The notes under the pieces: generated by a model
Told to the model about the DNA's origin: nothing
Database searches by the model: none
Seen by the model: only the letters and a program-made list of their open reading frames with translations
Part shown: positions 9,346 to 19,091 of the stretch, one piece after another
Position numbering within the stretch: the stretch's first letter is position 1
Layout of the letters: each line of letters starts with the position of its first letter
Program-made: the position numbers and the translations under genes
DNA from: an uncultured Hyphomicrobiales bacterium
GTDB taxonomy: Bacteria > Pseudomonadota > Alphaproteobacteria > Rhizobiales > Beijerinckiaceae
Length of the DNA stretch: 61,822 nt
NCBI GenBank assembly: GCA_903885755.1
Contig: CAISJZ010000051.1
Span: forward strand, 1 to 61,822
Reading direction: 5' to 3'

Positions 9346-10353
9346 TCAAGAACCGGCGGGACGAACTTCCCCGATCTTGCCAATGTCGAATTGTGAAAAG
9401 AAGAGTCGCCCGTCGGCGGTCGCCGTAATCGCGCGAGCGCCGCTTGCCGGCGACGGAATTTCATATTCGCCCACCATCATGCCATCCGGCCGCATGCGAC
9501 CGATCAGATTGGACGCGTTCTCGGTGAACCAGAGATCGCCGTTGGCGCCAACGCAAACGCCTCGGAGCGACGCATTTCGCGTGGGAACCTTGTGTTCAAC
9601 TATGGAGCCGTCGGGCGCGATCCGGCCAAGCGAATTGGCGTCTGTCTGAACGAACCAAATGGATCCGTCGGGGTGTGTGGCCATGGCGCGGGGCTGGCTG
9701 TTGATCGTCGGGATGGGAAATTCGGTGACCTCTCCATTGATTGTCACCCGGGCGATGCGATTGCCTTCGGCTTCGCTGAACCAAAGCGCGCCGTCTCGAA
9801 CAACCGGGGACAGTGGACGGCTTCCAGGGCTGATGCCAGCGTGAAATTCCTGGACGTGACCATTGCTGGAAATTCGCGCGACCCGAGCGACGTCTGTTTC
9901 CGAGAACCACACATGCCCGTCTGGCCCGAGCACAATTCCGTTCGGTCCCGCGTTAGGAGTTGGCAATGGAAACTCGACAATCCGACCATCGAGGGTGATG
10001 CGCCCGATCTTGTGGCCAGAGTATTCCGTGAACCAGAGATTTCCGTCGGCGCCGGCAATAATCCCCGTTGGTTTGCTGTTCGCGGTTGGAACGGAATATT
10101 CCGTGATATCGCTGGTGTCGGGATCCAGCCTCGCAATCTTGTCGGTCAGACTCTCGCAAAACCACAAGCACTGATCCGGACCGACGGTAATGATATAGGG
10201 CCCGGAATTTGGCGTGGGAATTTGATGCTCTATGATCAGCGGAGATTTAACCACCGGATATTCTCCTGTTGCGCCATCGCAGCTTGAAGACGCGTCGATA
10301 ATCTTGTCAAGATGAAAGATGCTCTGAAAGTGGCGCTCGTCAGGACCCTTCAT
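9346..10353 (-). CDS. Vgb-like (streptogramin lyase family) beta-propeller protein
   Basis: A 335-aa seven-bladed propeller of the virginiamycin B lyase/SMP-30-like type. Seven copies of a repeat of about 42 residues are visible. Each has a P-T-x-N turn (PTPNSGP, PTANSKP, PTPNAGP, PTINSQP, PTRNASL and two degenerate ones) and most have a G-x-L/I-W-F-x-E strand (GNLWFTE, GALWFSE, GDLWFTE). No signal peptide is seen, so it is probably cytoplasmic. True Vgb opens streptogramin B macrolactones, but most chromosomal homologues have no proven lyase activity, and I could not place the catalytic His with confidence. The neighbours are solute-binding proteins, so a lactonase or lyase role in a catabolic pathway is as plausible as resistance. 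Confidence 0.72.
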   Translation of the reverse strand: MKGPDERHFQSIFHLDKIIDASSSCDGATGEYPVVKSPLIIEHQIPTPNSGPYIITVGPDQCLWFCESLTDKIARLDPDTSDITEYSVPTANSKPTGIIAGADGNLWFTEYSGHKIGRITLDGRIVEFPLPTPNAGPNGIVLGPDGHVWFSETDVARVARISSNGHVQEFHAGISPGSRPLSPVVRDGALWFSEAEGNRIARVTINGEVTEFPIPTINSQPRAMATHPDGSIWFVQTDANSLGRIAPDGSIVEHKVPTRNASLRGVCVGANGDLWFTENASNLIGRMRPDGMMVGEYEIPSPASGARAITATADGRLFFSQFDIGKIGEVRPAGS

Positions 10354-10476
10354 CGCACGGCGGGTCGATCATTCGCACCATTATTCAAAGTCGGCATCGT
10401 GACTTATTCATTGGCGCGCATGTCGGACAGACAGTCGCAAATTCCGTCTGATGGTTCGGGTTGCCGCGCAGCGAGC

Positions 10477-11517
10477 CTATTGCGGTCGCTTGTACGGACC
10501 GAGTTCTTTCAGGGCTTCATTCACGAAACTCATGTCCACGACATCTTCCGCGCTGATTGCGCCCGACGTGATCAGGCCGTGCGAGCGATAAAACGCGAGA
10601 TCCTTGCGCAGGCTTTCCATGTTGACGAACCCGTCCGGATTCGTGAACTGCGGCGGCGCCGATCGAATTTGCTCTTCTTTCATGCCAATAGCCTTGGCGA
10701 GAATTCGCACGACCGCGCTGGCGCTGGCGTCGGCGCGCCATGTGCCGTTCTCGATCGAATTGTTGAAATCGCGCGCTCCCTTCAGCCAGCCCTTCATGAA
10801 CCTGCGAGCGACGTCAGCGCGCCCGCGGGCGAATTGATTGCCGTAAAACAGCAGGGAAACCTCCTGACCGGGATAAAATTGCTCGGTAGCCTGAAATTCC
10901 GTCGCGGCTCCGGTCGCCACCGCGGCGCTGGCGTAGGGCTCGATCATCAAGGCGATGTCGACCGCCTTGTTCTGAAGGGCCACGACGAGCTGCGGAAATG
11001 ACATGAAAACCTGCTCTACGTCGCCATAGGCAAGGTCGCCGATGCGTGTCATCTCGTCGACAAGAATTTGCCCGCCCGTGCCCGGGGCGGGGAGGCCGAC
11101 CTTCATCCCCTTAAGGTCGCCATAGCCCTTGAATCGGCCACTATCGATCAGGTCTTTCCTGACGATGACACTCTGATAATGGTAGCCTGGCGCGGCCGTC
11201 GCCCGATCTGCGACAATGCGAATATCGATCTGACGGGCCGCGGCGTTGAACAGCCCCGCCGAGGCCGATCCACCAGCGGCGTCGAGGTCGCCGGTCGCCA
11301 ATGGGGCGATGGCTTTCGACGCGGAATCCAGTGGAATGATTTCGACCTCCAGTTGCTCAGCCGCGAAATATCCACGTTCACTGGCGACGAAAATAGGCGC
11401 GTCCGCCGTGCTCATTGTCAGCCCAACGCGAACCTTGTCGGCGGCATTCGCGGCAAATCCCTGGATAGCCAACAAGAACGCCAGAGTCCGGCAAAGACAG
11501 GATAAACCCGAAGTCAT
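10477..11517 (-). CDS. NMT1/SsuA-like ABC transporter substrate-binding protein
   Basis: An exported binding protein (346 aa from the chosen start). The ATG at 11515-11517 is preceded by a strong GGAGGGAG; an upstream in-frame ATG at 11571 lacks one. A signal peptide ends near A-A-N-A-A-D, followed by the NMT1-type opening VGLTMSTADAPIFVASERGYF and E-Q-L-E-V-E. A conserved segment near LQNKAVDIALMIEPYAS is typical of the fold. It is divergent from the Rieske oxygenase gene, suggesting uptake of that enzyme's substrate. No permease is nearby. Confidence 0.82.
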   Translation of the reverse strand: MTSGLSCLCRTLAFLLAIQGFAANAADKVRVGLTMSTADAPIFVASERGYFAAEQLEVEIIPLDSASKAIAPLATGDLDAAGGSASAGLFNAAARQIDIRIVADRATAAPGYHYQSVIVRKDLIDSGRFKGYGDLKGMKVGLPAPGTGGQILVDEMTRIGDLAYGDVEQVFMSFPQLVVALQNKAVDIALMIEPYASAAVATGAATEFQATEQFYPGQEVSLLFYGNQFARGRADVARRFMKGWLKGARDFNNSIENGTWRADASASAVVRILAKAIGMKEEQIRSAPPQFTNPDGFVNMESLRKDLAFYRSHGLITSGAISAEDVVDMSFVNEALKELGPYKRPQ

Positions 11518-11590
11518 CACTCCCTCCCTCGACCGTCCCGGATCTTTCGCCAATGTCGGGTTCCCGCACATGCGCTCATTCCCGGCGACC

Positions 11591-11604
11591 GACCTTTGAA
11601 GGTC
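11591..11604. promoter_or_regulatory. Palindrome in the divergent promoter region before the Rieske gene
   Basis: GACCTT-TG-AAGGTC is a perfect 6-bp inverted repeat with a 2-nt centre in the 167-bp gap between the divergent binding-protein and Rieske genes. The position suits an operator for an unlinked regulator; no regulator gene lies beside it. Confidence 0.4.
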
Positions 11605-11684
11605 CTATTGCATTATGATAGAAAAATCATCACGCGCCGTGGAAAATCCATCTTGCGGTCGCCACGAAACGATGGAGGCAACGC

Positions 11685-12863
11685 ATGAGCCAGGTTGATG
11701 CCGGCATGACGATTGCGGACCGTTTGGCGCTTCTGCACCAGACCGGCGGCAACACCGACATGGGCAAGCTTCTGCGAACATTCTGGCACCCAGTTACGTT
11801 GTCTCGTGAACTTCCGCCTGGCAGGGCGCGCGCCTGCAAGTTTCTGGGGGAAGCGCTGACCGTCTATCGCGGCGAGAGCGGCAAGCCATTTCTCGTCGCG
11901 GGCCATTGTCCGCATCGTCTGACAGTGCTGCACACGGGCTGGGTCGAGGGCGATGAATTACGTTGCATGTATCATGGCTGGAAATTCAATGGCGGCGGCC
12001 GATGCACCGAAGCGCCGGCCGAGGGCGACGCGACCGCGGCGAAAATCAGGATTGTCTCCTATCCCGTGCACGAATACGCCGGGATGATCTTCGCCTACCT
12101 CGGTCCGTTGCCCGCGCCGGAGTTCAGTCTCCTGCGCAAGGACGTATTCGAACGTCCTGATGGCCTCCTGTTCGCTCGTCGCGAGCAATGGCCCTGCAAC
12201 TGGTTTCAGCAGGTCGAGAACTCCATGGACGCCGTGCACGTCAGCTTCGCCCACCGGGCGGGCATTGTCGGAAATTTCGGCAAGGCCGTTACCGGCGCCG
12301 TGCCATTGCTTGAGTATATCGAGAACGACGCCGGCATTCGGCAAATCGCGACGCGCGGACCCGGTAATGTCCGCGTCAGCGACTGGACCTATCCCAACGC
12401 GAACCACATCGTCGTTCCGGGTGTTCACGCGGGCGATCCGTGGATCGATGTCGGCCACTGGATTATCGCCAATGACGATCATACTTCGACACGGATGATG
12501 ATCTATTCGATCCCGTCCACGACACCCGAGGCGGATGAGCGAATTCGTCGCTATTTCGCCGAGTTCGGCGATTACAATCCCGCCGATCACCATGATGAGT
12601 TGATCCACGAGGGAAAGTACCCCGAGGACATTCTGCTGCAGCTTACGAGCGCGCAAGACTATGTCGCCGGCGTTGGACAGGGCGTCATCGCCGATCGGAC
12701 ACGCGAGCGCCTTGGCAAGTCGGACGTGGGCATCGCCCTGCTGCGGCGAATTTGCTGGCGGGAAATGGACGCGATCCGCGAGGGACGACCAACGAAGGCC
12801 TGGACTCGATTGCGGCAGTCATCCGAACTGCCGATCCAGAATCCCGAGGCGATCGCGGGATGA
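11685..12863 (+). CDS. Rieske non-heme iron oxygenase, large subunit (phthalate 4,5-dioxygenase-like)
   Basis: A ring-hydroxylating or demethylating oxygenase component (392 aa). The Rieske [2Fe-2S] ligands are C75-P-H77 and C94-x2-H97 (CMYHGW). The mononuclear iron site is N179, D182, H185 and H190 (NSMDAVHVSFAH), and D325 in AQDYVAGVGQG is the likely third iron ligand. This pattern and the final QG resemble the phthalate-dioxygenase/vanillate-demethylase group that works as homo-oligomers with a separate FMN/2Fe-2S reductase. No reductase gene is nearby. GGAGG at 11674-11678 sets the start. The next SDR overlaps by ATGA, so the two are co-translated, and the SDR may dehydrogenate the oxygenase product. 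Confidence 0.88.
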   Translation: MSQVDAGMTIADRLALLHQTGGNTDMGKLLRTFWHPVTLSRELPPGRARACKFLGEALTVYRGESGKPFLVAGHCPHRLTVLHTGWVEGDELRCMYHGWKFNGGGRCTEAPAEGDATAAKIRIVSYPVHEYAGMIFAYLGPLPAPEFSLLRKDVFERPDGLLFARREQWPCNWFQQVENSMDAVHVSFAHRAGIVGNFGKAVTGAVPLLEYIENDAGIRQIATRGPGNVRVSDWTYPNANHIVVPGVHAGDPWIDVGHWIIANDDHTSTRMMIYSIPSTTPEADERIRRYFAEFGDYNPADHHDELIHEGKYPEDILLQLTSAQDYVAGVGQGVIADRTRERLGKSDVGIALLRRICWREMDAIREGRPTKAWTRLRQSSELPIQNPEAIAG

Positions 12864-13771
12864 GCGAAATGCCGAATCGCGGAACTGGACGGCTTGCGGG
12901 CAAGGTCGCGTTGATCTTTGGCGCAGGACCCAACGTTGGTGGAACAGTCGCGCATTTCATGGCCCGTGAGGGCGCGCGGGTCGTGGTCGCCGATATCAAT
13001 GAATGCGTCGCCAACGAAACCGCCGCGTTCATTCAGCAACGTGGTTATGAGGCATCGGCGGTTCGTGGCGATGCGCTGGTCGAGGCGGAGGTCGAAGGGG
13101 CGACCAAATTGGCGCAAGACCGGTACGGTCGCCTCGACATCGTCATGAACATGGCGGGTACGGTTTTATTTTCGTCGATTCTGGATACCGATGTCGAGGA
13201 ATGGCGCCGGGCGGTCATAAGTTTTCCGACGGCAGGCCTCCTGACAACGAGACACGCCGCAAGGGCGATGATCGCGGCGGGCCACGGCGGAAGCATCATT
13301 CATCTTCTGTCGACGACGGCGCATTTTGGGCAGGCGGAGGCGACCGCTTACGCGACCGCCAAGGCCGGGCTTCTGAATTTCACGCGCTCGGCCGCGATGG
13401 AACTGGCCGAACACGGCGTCCGCGTCAATTCGATCACGCCGTGCTCGATGGAGCATCAACTCTGGACCAACATGAAAGCGGAGGCGGAAAGTGGCCACTA
13501 CGAACCGCGCAAGGCCCAGCCGCAATATTCGCGCGATGACTATCTCAAGAATATTCCGCTCGGGCGATTTCCGCGCGCCGCGGATGTAGCCTGGGCGGCG
13601 GTGTTTCTGGCGTCGGATGAAACTGGCTGCGTCACCGGAATTGATATTCCCGTGGATGGGGGCCTGCGCCACAAATATCCAACGTGGCGACCCGGCGACA
13701 CGACAGGAGCGAACATTCACGACTATATCAGCGGACTCAAGCGCACCGCGTTTGGCGAGGAGATCGACTAA
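12860..13771 (+). CDS. SDR-family oxidoreductase coupled to the Rieske oxygenase
   Basis: A short-chain dehydrogenase (303 aa). It has a variant cofactor motif GAGPNVGG at 21-28 (classical TGxxxGxG), NMAG at 97-100 in place of NNAG, a catalytic Ser near 151, and Tyr164-x3-Lys168. The start overlaps the Rieske stop as ATGA; upstream in-frame starts would lie within the oxygenase. Likely role: oxidation of the cis-diol or alcohol made by the Rieske enzyme (inference). It has a C-terminal extension of about 30 residues after the usual PVDGG end (HKYPTWRPGD onward). Classical phthalate dihydrodiol dehydrogenases belong to another family, so this would be a substitution. Confidence 0.85.
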   Translation: MSEMPNRGTGRLAGKVALIFGAGPNVGGTVAHFMAREGARVVVADINECVANETAAFIQQRGYEASAVRGDALVEAEVEGATKLAQDRYGRLDIVMNMAGTVLFSSILDTDVEEWRRAVISFPTAGLLTTRHAARAMIAAGHGGSIIHLLSTTAHFGQAEATAYATAKAGLLNFTRSAAMELAEHGVRVNSITPCSMEHQLWTNMKAEAESGHYEPRKAQPQYSRDDYLKNIPLGRFPRAADVAWAAVFLASDETGCVTGIDIPVDGGLRHKYPTWRPGDTTGANIHDYISGLKRTAFGEEID

Positions 13772-14119
13772 TGACCACTGATGGCCGGCTCAAGCAAATA
13801 CGTTGAAACGCCGCCTGAAACGCGCGCGAGTTTATCCCGAGGCTGAACCAAGCTCCCGCCTCGAAAGTTCGAGCCGGGCGAGCCGGTGGCGATCGCTGAC
13901 GACAAGCATCCGCGCTTGCGGGGTCGTTCTCCGACGCGTGGCGAGTTGCCTTGTGACATGCTGAAAATTTCGCGGCGAAGCAGTTTATGATGATTCCGCC
14001 GTTGGTTATTGACCGTTATCCCTGTTTCGGACAAGTTTCGCACAGGCGTTCCGCCGCCGCCACGGCAATATATTATTCGGCGCGAGACCTTCACGGGATG
14101 CATTGGGCAGGGAAGCGAC
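13772..14119. other. Intergenic stretch without a gene
   Basis: 348 bases between the SDR and the decarboxylase-like gene. The downstream frame is open from 14009, but its codons before 14120 look non-coding, and only the ATG at 14120 has a ribosome site and a family-like N-terminus. I see no RNA gene and no clear terminator. Confidence 0.45.
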
Positions 14120-15112
14120 ATGGCAGGAATTCCACTGACACTCGCATGCGGCGACTATGAGATCATTCGTGCCCTGAAGGAAGGCATTGTCAAGCCGGAC
14201 GGGATCGATCTCACGGTCTTGACCGCGATGGATCCTTCGCCGCGGCACTGGCGCTTTTTGCGGAAGCAGGAATATGACATGGCGGAGGTGTCCTGCTCGG
14301 GCTATCTCGCCGCGCGCGATCAGGGATTGCCCTTTCGCGCCCTTCCGGTCTTTCTCCACCGACGATTTCGGCATGGATTTATCTACACAAACTCCAAGGC
14401 GGGTATAACTTCGCCGAAGGACTTGATTGGGCGACGCGTTGGGTCCAAGGCGTTTCTGTTCACGGCCGCCCTCTGGCTGCGCGGAATTCTGGAACACGAA
14501 TACGGCGTTCCGCACAAGTCGATCGAATGGGTGACGGAGCTTGATGAAGATGTCGAGTTCACGCCGCCGCCCGATCTCAAGATATCCAGATTGCCGCACA
14601 CATCCAGTAATGTCGAATCGGAGAACATGCTTGTCGAAGGCAGGCTTGACGCGCTGATTTCGCCCGATCTTCTCAAGCCGCTTTTGGCGGGCGACCCGCG
14701 CGTGGGTCGATTGTTCCCCAACTATAAGGAGGAAGAACAACGATATTACGCGCGTACCGGAATTTTCCCGATCATGCACGTGCTCGGGATTCGCGAGGAA
14801 ATCGTCCAGAAATATCCATGGGTTCCCGTGAACATGTACGCGGCCTTCAATCAATCGAAAGCGATCGCGATGAAGCGGATGCTCAATCCGCGCATTGTAC
14901 CGCTCGCCTGGTACCGCGAGGCATGGGAGGAGCAGGAAGCAATTCTTGGCGCCGACCCCTGGGAATATGGCCTCGGCGATCGAAATCGCAAGAACCTGAA
15001 TACTCTGGTTGGCTACTCGCGCGAACAGGGTCTGATTTCGCGGACGCCAACCCTCGACGAGTTGTTCCTCGATGTCTCGCAGGGCCGTAAGCGCGAGGAA
15101 TACCGCATATAG
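14120..15112 (+). CDS. 4,5-dihydroxyphthalate decarboxylase-like protein (Pht5 family)
   Basis: A 330-aa protein matching the Pht5 family in length and layout. The opening IPLTLACGDYEIIRAL, then EYDMAEVSCSGYLAARDQG, ALPVFLHRRFRHGFIYTN, a PKDLIGRRVG segment and AALWLRGILEHEYGV are characteristic. The family has a type II periplasmic-binding-protein fold but no signal peptide here, consistent with a cytoplasmic enzyme. The start is chosen by AGGGAAG at 14109-14115. With the Rieske oxygenase and SDR upstream it suggests oxygenation, dehydrogenation and decarboxylation of a phthalate-like aromatic acid. Related proteins of unknown function exist, so the substrate is uncertain. Confidence 0.72.
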   Translation: MAGIPLTLACGDYEIIRALKEGIVKPDGIDLTVLTAMDPSPRHWRFLRKQEYDMAEVSCSGYLAARDQGLPFRALPVFLHRRFRHGFIYTNSKAGITSPKDLIGRRVGSKAFLFTAALWLRGILEHEYGVPHKSIEWVTELDEDVEFTPPPDLKISRLPHTSSNVESENMLVEGRLDALISPDLLKPLLAGDPRVGRLFPNYKEEEQRYYARTGIFPIMHVLGIREEIVQKYPWVPVNMYAAFNQSKAIAMKRMLNPRIVPLAWYREAWEEQEAILGADPWEYGLGDRNRKNLNTLVGYSREQGLISRTPTLDELFLDVSQGRKREEYRI

Positions 15113-15279
15113 AAGGCCTATTCTGGGAAACCATGCAACAGCGCTATTCGATCATCGACGCGCGATCCGTGGAGTGGGTCGAACCAACACGTTCGGCCTA
15201 GTCGCGTGCGATGGCTATCGTGTAGCATGGGTCAGACGCGCATTTCATTTACGCACCATTCAGCCCTTGGAGCACCCGC

Positions 15280-16155
15280 ATGACCGACTCACATGAATAT
15301 ACGCCGCCGAAGGTCTGGACATGGAACAAGGCGAACGGCGGTCGCTTCGCCAACATCAACCGCCCGGTTTCGGGATCAACGCACGACAAGGAGCTTCCCG
15401 TCGGCCGGCATCCGCTTCAGCTCTATTCGCTCGCGACGCCGAACGGCCAGAAAGTCACGATCATGCTGGAGGAGCTTCTCGCCCTCGGGCACGCCGGCGC
15501 CGAATACGACGCCTGGCTGATCAAGATCGGTGACCGCGACCAGTTCGGCAGCGGCTTTGTCGAGGTCAATCCCAATTCCAAAATACCGGCGCTGATGGAT
15601 CGCGGCGGTTCCAAGCTGGTCCGGGTCTTCGAGTCAGGCGCTATTCTGCTTTATCTCGCCGAGAAGTTCGGAGCGTTTCTGCCCACCGAGGCCGCGCCGC
15701 GCGCCGAATGCCTGTCGTGGTTGTTCTGGCAGATGGGAAGCGCGCCTTATCTCGGCGGTGGCTTTGGTCATTTCTACGCCTATGCGCCGACCAAGATCGA
15801 ATACGCCATCGACCGTTTTGCCATGGAGGCGAAGCGTCAGCTCGACGTCCTTGATCGCCGCCTCGCGCAAAGCGAGTATCTGGCTGGCGAAACGTACACG
15901 ATCGCGGATATTGCCGTGTTTCCGTGGTATGGCGGACTGGCGAAGGGATGGCTCTACGGCGCCGCCGAATTCCTGCAGGTGCAAGAGTACAAGCACCTTC
16001 TGCGGTGGTCCGACGCAATCTTGCAACGCCCCGCAGTCCAGCGCGGACGCATGGTCAACCGTTTGTCCGGCGAACCCGCGGGCCAATTGCACGAGCGTCA
16101 CGAGGCCAGCGATTTCGAGACGAAGACGCAAGACAAGATTGTCGCGCGGACCTGA
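15280..16155 (+). CDS. yghU: Glutathione S-transferase, YghU type
   Basis: A 291-aa thioredoxin-fold protein that is strongly YghU-like along its length. It has the N-terminal extension [15 protein letters not shown] and [10 protein letters not shown], the thioredoxin-fold start [26 protein letters not shown], the GSH-binding [15 protein letters not shown], and the end [17 protein letters not shown]. YghU proteins bind two glutathiones and act as disulfide reductases rather than classical transferases. GGAG lies 8 nt before the ATG. The next gene, pgm, starts about 100 bases downstream on the same strand. Confidence 0.93.
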   Translation: MTDSHEYTPPKVWTWNKANGGRFANINRPVSGSTHDKELPVGRHPLQLYSLATPNGQKVTIMLEELLALGHAGAEYDAWLIKIGDRDQFGSGFVEVNPNSKIPALMDRGGSKLVRVFESGAILLYLAEKFGAFLPTEAAPRAECLSWLFWQMGSAPYLGGGFGHFYAYAPTKIEYAIDRFAMEAKRQLDVLDRRLAQSEYLAGETYTIADIAVFPWYGGLAKGWLYGAAEFLQVQEYKHLLRWSDAILQRPAVQRGRMVNRLSGEPAGQLHERHEASDFETKTQDKIVART

Positions 16156-16258
16156 GCGGCAAAAAAATCCGGCTGCCAAGGACTTGCCGCGGCGGTTGGA
16201 CGATATGGAGCGATTCGCTAAAACAGACCGGCGAATCACTCGGACAATGGAAATAGCG

Positions 16259-17920
16259 ATGGCTGGGGAAATTAGCCCACTTGCCGGAAAGGCGGCTCCG
16301 CGATCAATGCTTGTCGACGTGCCTCGGCTGATTACCGCCTATTTCACCGGGCGGCCCGATCCGGCGGTCGTCGCGCAGCGGGTCGCATTCGGCACGTCCG
16401 GCCACCGCGGGTCGGCCTTCGATACGGCCTTTAACGAAGGGCACATTCTCGCCATCAGCCAGGCGATTTGCGATTATCGGCGCAAACGAGGGATCGACGG
16501 CCCGCTGTTCATGGGCATGGACACTCATGCCTTGTCGACCCCCGCCTTCGCCAGCGCTCTGGAAGTTTTCGCGGCGAATCAAGTCGACGTGATGATTGAC
16601 GACAGGGGCGGCTATACGCCCACTCCCGTCATCTCGCACGCGATCCTGAGTCACAACAGGGGCCGATCGCGGGGGCAGGCCGATGGCGTTGTCATCACGC
16701 CGTCGCACAACCCGCCCGAGGATGGCGGCTTCAAATACAACCCGCCAAATGGCGGACCGGCGGATGGCGATATCACGTCCGAGATCGAGCGGAATGCGAA
16801 CACGTTGCTGCTGAACAAGCTTGACGGCGTGAAGCGAATTCCCTACGAGCGAGCGCTGAAATCGGCATCCATTCATCGCCATGATTATATCGGTCCATAT
16901 GTCGCCGACCTTGGCGCCGTCGTTGACATGGCGGCGATACGTTCGTCGGGCGTGAAAATCGGCACCGACCCCCTTGGCGGCGCCGCCGTGCACTATTGGG
17001 GCCCGATTATCGAGGCCTACGGAATCAACGCGACCATCGTCAACGAGGCCGTTGATCCGACATTTCGCTTCATGCCTCTTGATTGGGATGGCCGGATCAG
17101 AATGGACTGCTCATCGCCCCACGCGATGGCGCGATTGATTGGACTTCACGATAAATTCGACGTGGCCTTCGCCAACGACACGGACGCCGACAGACACGGC
17201 ATCGTGACTCGGTCAAGCGGCCTCATGAATCCCAACCATTACCTCGCCGTCGCGATTTCCTATCTTTTCTCGAACCGGCCTGATTGGAAAGCCACTTGCG
17301 CCATTGGCAAGACAATGGTGAGCAGCAGCCTGATCAATCGGGTCGCCGAAAAGCTTGGTCGCGGGCTCGTCGAGGTTCCCGTGGGCTTCAAGTGGTTCGT
17401 GGACGGGCTGGCTGGCGGCTCGTTCGGCTTCGCGGGCGAGGAAAGCGCGGGCGCTTCGTTCATCAAACGAGACGGCTCTGTCTGGAGCACGGACAAGGAT
17501 GGAATCATATTGGGGCTTCTCGCGGCGGAAATCACCGCTCGCGCGGGCGCGGACCCGGGTGAAATCTATAATGACCTGACCGGCGAACTTGGCGCGCCAT
17601 TCTACGAGCGCATCGACGCGCCGGCGACGTCTGCCCAAAAAGATGTCCTCGAAAGGCTTTCGCCGGACCAGTTCGCGGTAACGGAACTCGCCGGCGAGCC
17701 GATTCTGGAGAAGCTCACGGTCGCGCCAGGCAATCACGCCGCGTTCGGAGGCCTCAAGGTCGTTACGAAGAATGGCTGGTTCGCGGCGCGACCATCAGGG
17801 ACCGAGGATGTCTACAAAATTTACGCGGAAAGCTTTCGTGGAGTGGAGCACCTCGGGCGGATTCAGGAAGACGCGAGGGATGCGATCACCCGCGCCTTCG
17901 CGGCCGCTCTTCCCGCGTAG
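16259..17920 (+). CDS. pgm: Phosphoglucomutase (alpha-D-glucose 1,6-bisphosphate type)
   Basis: Interconverts glucose-1-phosphate and glucose-6-phosphate (553 aa; E. coli Pgm 546). Marks in order: [11 protein letters not shown] near the N-terminus, the active-site phosphoserine loop [11 protein letters not shown], the Mg-binding DTDADRHG, the sugar-specificity loop GEESAGASF, and the phosphate-binding [10 protein letters not shown] near the end. The start at 16259 gives a family-like N-terminus with GGAAA upstream; ATG 16247 is possible, and the open frame further upstream overlaps yghU and is non-coding. It probably supports glycogen or surface polysaccharide synthesis. Confidence 0.95.
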   Translation: MAGEISPLAGKAAPRSMLVDVPRLITAYFTGRPDPAVVAQRVAFGTSGHRGSAFDTAFNEGHILAISQAICDYRRKRGIDGPLFMGMDTHALSTPAFASALEVFAANQVDVMIDDRGGYTPTPVISHAILSHNRGRSRGQADGVVITPSHNPPEDGGFKYNPPNGGPADGDITSEIERNANTLLLNKLDGVKRIPYERALKSASIHRHDYIGPYVADLGAVVDMAAIRSSGVKIGTDPLGGAAVHYWGPIIEAYGINATIVNEAVDPTFRFMPLDWDGRIRMDCSSPHAMARLIGLHDKFDVAFANDTDADRHGIVTRSSGLMNPNHYLAVAISYLFSNRPDWKATCAIGKTMVSSSLINRVAEKLGRGLVEVPVGFKWFVDGLAGGSFGFAGEESAGASFIKRDGSVWSTDKDGIILGLLAAEITARAGADPGEIYNDLTGELGAPFYERIDAPATSAQKDVLERLSPDQFAVTELAGEPILEKLTVAPGNHAAFGGLKVVTKNGWFAARPSGTEDVYKIYAESFRGVEHLGRIQEDARDAITRAFAAALPA

Positions 17921-18029
17921 GAATTGACTGATCAAGTGGCCTCGGCGCGCGTGATGACGACGCGTTGACACGAATGCTCCCGAATTTATAGTCGATCGCG
18001 ACCATTCAATTGATGCGGGCGAGACAAAC

Positions 18030-19076
18030 ATGCAATTCGGCGTTCAATATTTTCCCGCCGTTGCTCCATCCGAGAAATCGGCGAAGGACTATTTCGCGGA
18101 AAGTCTCGATATCGCGGTCGAAGCCGAACGCCGCGGCTTCACGCATGCCCGCATCGTCGAGCATTATTTTTTGCCTTATGGCGGGTATAGTCCAAATCCG
18201 ATTGTTTTTCTCGCGGCGCTGTCGCAACGCACGACATCCATGCGGCTCGTCACTGGCGCCGTTCTGCCGGTCTTCAACAATCCGCTGAAGCTCGCGGGTG
18301 AAATAGGCATGCTTGACGCGCTGTCGAATGGCCGGCTCGACGTGGGCATGGCGCGCGCATTTCTTCCGCATGAGTTCCGCCATTTCAAGGTCGACATGAA
18401 CGAATCCATCGCGCGTTACCGCGAGGGCATGGAACAGATCGCGCTATTGCTCGAAAAGGAAAACGTTACCCATCACGGGCAATTTCATTCGTTTGACAAC
18501 GTCACCTCGTTGCCTCGGCCAACGCAATTGCCGCGACCAAAATTTTATGTAGCCGCGACACAGACTCCCGAGACTTTCGAATTCGCCGGGCGCGAGGGCC
18601 ACGCTTTGATGGCGATCCCGATCAGCCCCAAAATGCGCGATCTTGTCGCGCTCTATCGCAAGGCCTGGCGCGACGCGGGCCATCCCGGCAATGGCGAAGT
18701 AATGATGGCGTTCCACATGTTCTGCCATGAGGACCCAAAATTGGCGCGCGATATCGCGCGCAAGCCATTCGAGGCCTATTTCCGAATGATCGCGGAGGTG
18801 ACGGGCGAGTTCGAGACCACGACCCGTTCGGGTGATTACAGGGATTACGACAAGATGGCGGCGAAGCTGCGCGCGACATCGCTCGAGAACCAGATCGCGG
18901 GCGGCGGCGCGTTCATTGGAGCGCCAGATGAAATGCGCGATATGATTCTTCGCGCCAACGAGACTTTCGGTCCGTTTGACCACGCCTCCTTGCAGATCAA
19001 TTTCGCGACACTGCCAGTGAACGAGGCCAGGCGGTCGCTGAATCTTTTCGCGGACAAGGTCATGTCGCGACTCTAG
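18030..19076 (+). CDS. Luciferase-like (LLM class) flavin-dependent oxidoreductase
   Basis: A 348-aa TIM-barrel monooxygenase of the bacterial luciferase superfamily, using reduced flavin supplied by a partner reductase. Supporting segments are MQFGVQYFPAVAPSE, ERRGFTHARIVEHYF (the W/A-x-x-E-H motif), RLVTGAVLPVFNNPLKLAGEIGMLD, LSNGRLDVGMARAFLPHEF and AGREGHALM. The substrate cannot be told. It converges with the P450 gene, with only 15 bases between stops. The GC-rich surroundings and two orphan monooxygenases side by side fit a degradative region. Confidence 0.85.
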   Translation: MQFGVQYFPAVAPSEKSAKDYFAESLDIAVEAERRGFTHARIVEHYFLPYGGYSPNPIVFLAALSQRTTSMRLVTGAVLPVFNNPLKLAGEIGMLDALSNGRLDVGMARAFLPHEFRHFKVDMNESIARYREGMEQIALLLEKENVTHHGQFHSFDNVTSLPRPTQLPRPKFYVAATQTPETFEFAGREGHALMAIPISPKMRDLVALYRKAWRDAGHPGNGEVMMAFHMFCHEDPKLARDIARKPFEAYFRMIAEVTGEFETTTRSGDYRDYDKMAAKLRATSLENQIAGGGAFIGAPDEMRDMILRANETFGPFDHASLQINFATLPVNEARRSLNLFADKVMSRL

Positions 19077-19091
19077 GGAATTGTCCTGAAA

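Noticed and set aside
15758..16258. N-terminal extension of pgm
   Set aside because: It overlaps yghU, lacks family sequence and has low-complexity Arg/Ser content.
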